Below are positions 62,476 through 64,000 of a stretch of DNA of 64,000 bases, piece after piece. Location of the stretch: NCBI GenBank assembly GCA_920105625.2, contig OV050030.1:425138240-425202239 (forward strand). The letters run 5' to 3'. A program made the translations under genes and the position numbers. This DNA comes from Clusia tigrina (Eukaryota > Arthropoda > Insecta > Diptera > Clusiidae). Position 1 is the first letter of the stretch. Each line of letters starts with the position of its first letter. The notes under the pieces were generated by a model, which worked only from the letters and a program-made list of their open reading frames with translations, was not told where the DNA came from and did not search any database.

Positions 62476-64000
62476 ACCATTCTGTAGAATGGCACTCACG
62501 AAGAAAAAACAGTGGTTCATCAGTAGCACAAACTAAATATGACGATATACGAGTAGAGCTAAGGTCAAACATGGTACCATAGGCCTATGAAATAATTGTC
62601 TGAGAATATGGCAAAAAGTGGCGGCATGGAATTTAATAAACCCATATATAATTTATGATGAAGGAGAAAGGAAAGAATTTCGAGTTGCCCATCACTGTTT
62701 TAGTAGGGATGCTATAAGTCGCCACACCTATACGCGGTCCATCGGGTGACTTCCCATGTGGTGGTGAATCACCTGACGTATTCTCAGTGTATTATTTCCT
62801 ACAGCATTTTCGTTCAACTATTTCCACAAGATTTTTTTCTATCATATCTGATTCAATTATGCAGAACTGGACTCCACAAAAGTCAACCGACAAGCGACAA
62901 TAGATTATATATCCCCCTCAAGTCCTTCTACTAAAATAATGCCTCCTCATTGACTCATATGAATTTGTAATTTCACAGTGTCCTCTACTTAATCACTGGA
63001 CTGCATTCTGCGAGAACTGCCTGATACACTCGTGTGTCCTTTTAAGAGCAGTGGAAAGTGGCTTTGACTGCAGGCACTTATCGCCCTAATGGCTTCGGTA
63101 TCTTTGACAATTGAAATAGTTTTGGCCAACGAAAAAGTTGCCGCCACTGTTCGCCCCCACCCGCAATCTGCCGCCTTACTATTCTATTGTCGTTTGCATC
63201 TATGCTGCCGCATATGGAGGGCAACCAGACAGACCGGGAATGTTGCCTGCATACTTCAGGGCGCTATCAAGTATTGCTTGCTTGTGTGCGTACATGTGAG
63301 TGGGTGCTCACATACGAGTATAAGCAGAACTGTTCTTGATGTTCGTTTCGTTGTATTTCGTAACCACTTTTAGTGTTGTTGTTTTCTGAATTTTTCCATG
63401 TGCGGTCTCGGTGGTGGCAGCATTCCCAAAACAATGGCGCACACTTTCGCTACAATTTGGCATTTTTGTGGCAAGTTTTGTGCATTTGGGTTTACTCGCA
63501 ATTCCGAAATGAATACAAATTGCAGAAGAATTAGAAATGACTGGGGTGAATTTAGCGGAAGAATGAAAACCACACAGCAGAAAAAACTGGAACGGCAATT
63601 TTAGCACACTAATGCGGGCAGTGACGCCGCAGGAGCCTCGTGCTTGGAAGCTTAGAAGGACTCGTTTGCAATTTGGACGGGTCTTTGGGACTACGAAACG
63701 CCTCTCTAATCACTGGCGGCTTTGTTAATTAAGAAAATTAGGGAGCAAGTAAGAATAGTGACAATATCTGCTAATTTAGATACGAATAAACTGCTGAAAT
63801 GCATTTATTTCCTTCCTCTTTGGGAAGTGAATTGTGGAGGGTTGTGTGGGGTCAGGGGTAGGCAGGTGGAAGGTTTAATTATTCTGTAGTTGTCTGTGGC
63901 TTAACAATAAGACAATAATTTTGGTGGTGTCAATTGAGTGTCCTTCTTGTGGGATACTAGCAGATTTTCACACAGACAATGAAGGATATTTATGGCGTAA
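62476..64000. other. No supported gene
   Basis: A 94-codon plus frame at 63089-63373 and overlapping minus frames at 63308-63607 have no family similarity. No transporter upstream exon seen to the window end. Confidence 0.4.

Noticed and set aside
63089..63607. Coding exons near the right edge
   Set aside because: Overlapping frames on both strands with no family match; not the missing transporter N-terminus.

Overview
The window reads as euchromatic, TE-rich DNA of a higher fly (Diptera, Cyclorrhapha). A tephritid-like genome is my best guess, not proven. The reasons are split genes with short GT-AG introns, a Drosophila-type anillin, strings of CAA/GTT/CA microsatellites, very AT-rich introns and many decayed insect-type retrotransposons. 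There is no bacterial, phage or CRISPR signal.

Only three host genes can be supported. (1) A three-exon minus-strand gene at 8646-9752 encodes a 294-residue C18orf21/UPF0711 protein with a split CxxC...CxxC zinc ribbon; in vertebrates this family is linked to RNase MRP. (2) Divergently from it, 474 bp away, anillin/scraps runs 10227-19095 in 12 coding exons (1302 codons) and is complete from MDPYAQ to the C-terminal PH domain. (3) The 3' half of a minus-strand FLVCR-type major facilitator transporter occupies 32865-37203 in five exons that join in frame (286 residues). Its N-terminal exons were not found in the remaining 26.8 kb, so they probably lie beyond the right edge.

The rest is intergenic or intronic DNA shaped by repeats. 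At least eight non-LTR retrotransposon fragments were read from their degraded protein; three have clean target-site duplications. A roughly 210-bp tRNA-derived SINE has five copies, two with 14-bp duplications and one inserted into a LINE. There is also a Tc1/mariner element with a single frameshift and terminal repeats, a 428-bp hAT-like MITE, and a Ty3/gypsy integrase remnant. Six notable tandem arrays are present: a 60-70 bp AT-rich array in anillin intron 8, a 42-bp array whose unit encodes 14 residues, a TGACATGTCA-bearing array inside an FLVCR intron, a 20-bp G/A-rich array, a 349-bp higher-order repeat, and a 2.2-kb 14-bp minisatellite.

Layout: 1-8.6 kb has no confident gene; 8.6-19.1 kb holds the two divergent genes; 19.7-32 kb is TE and repeat territory; 32.9-37.2 kb is the FLVCR 3' half; 37.2-64 kb is repeats plus one unexplained minus-strand coding-like exon near 39.4-39.75 kb. 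Nothing in the window amounts to a multi-gene system. The more unusual signals are the nested dated insertions, the palindrome-rich intronic array, the in-frame 42-bp array and the unexplained exon.
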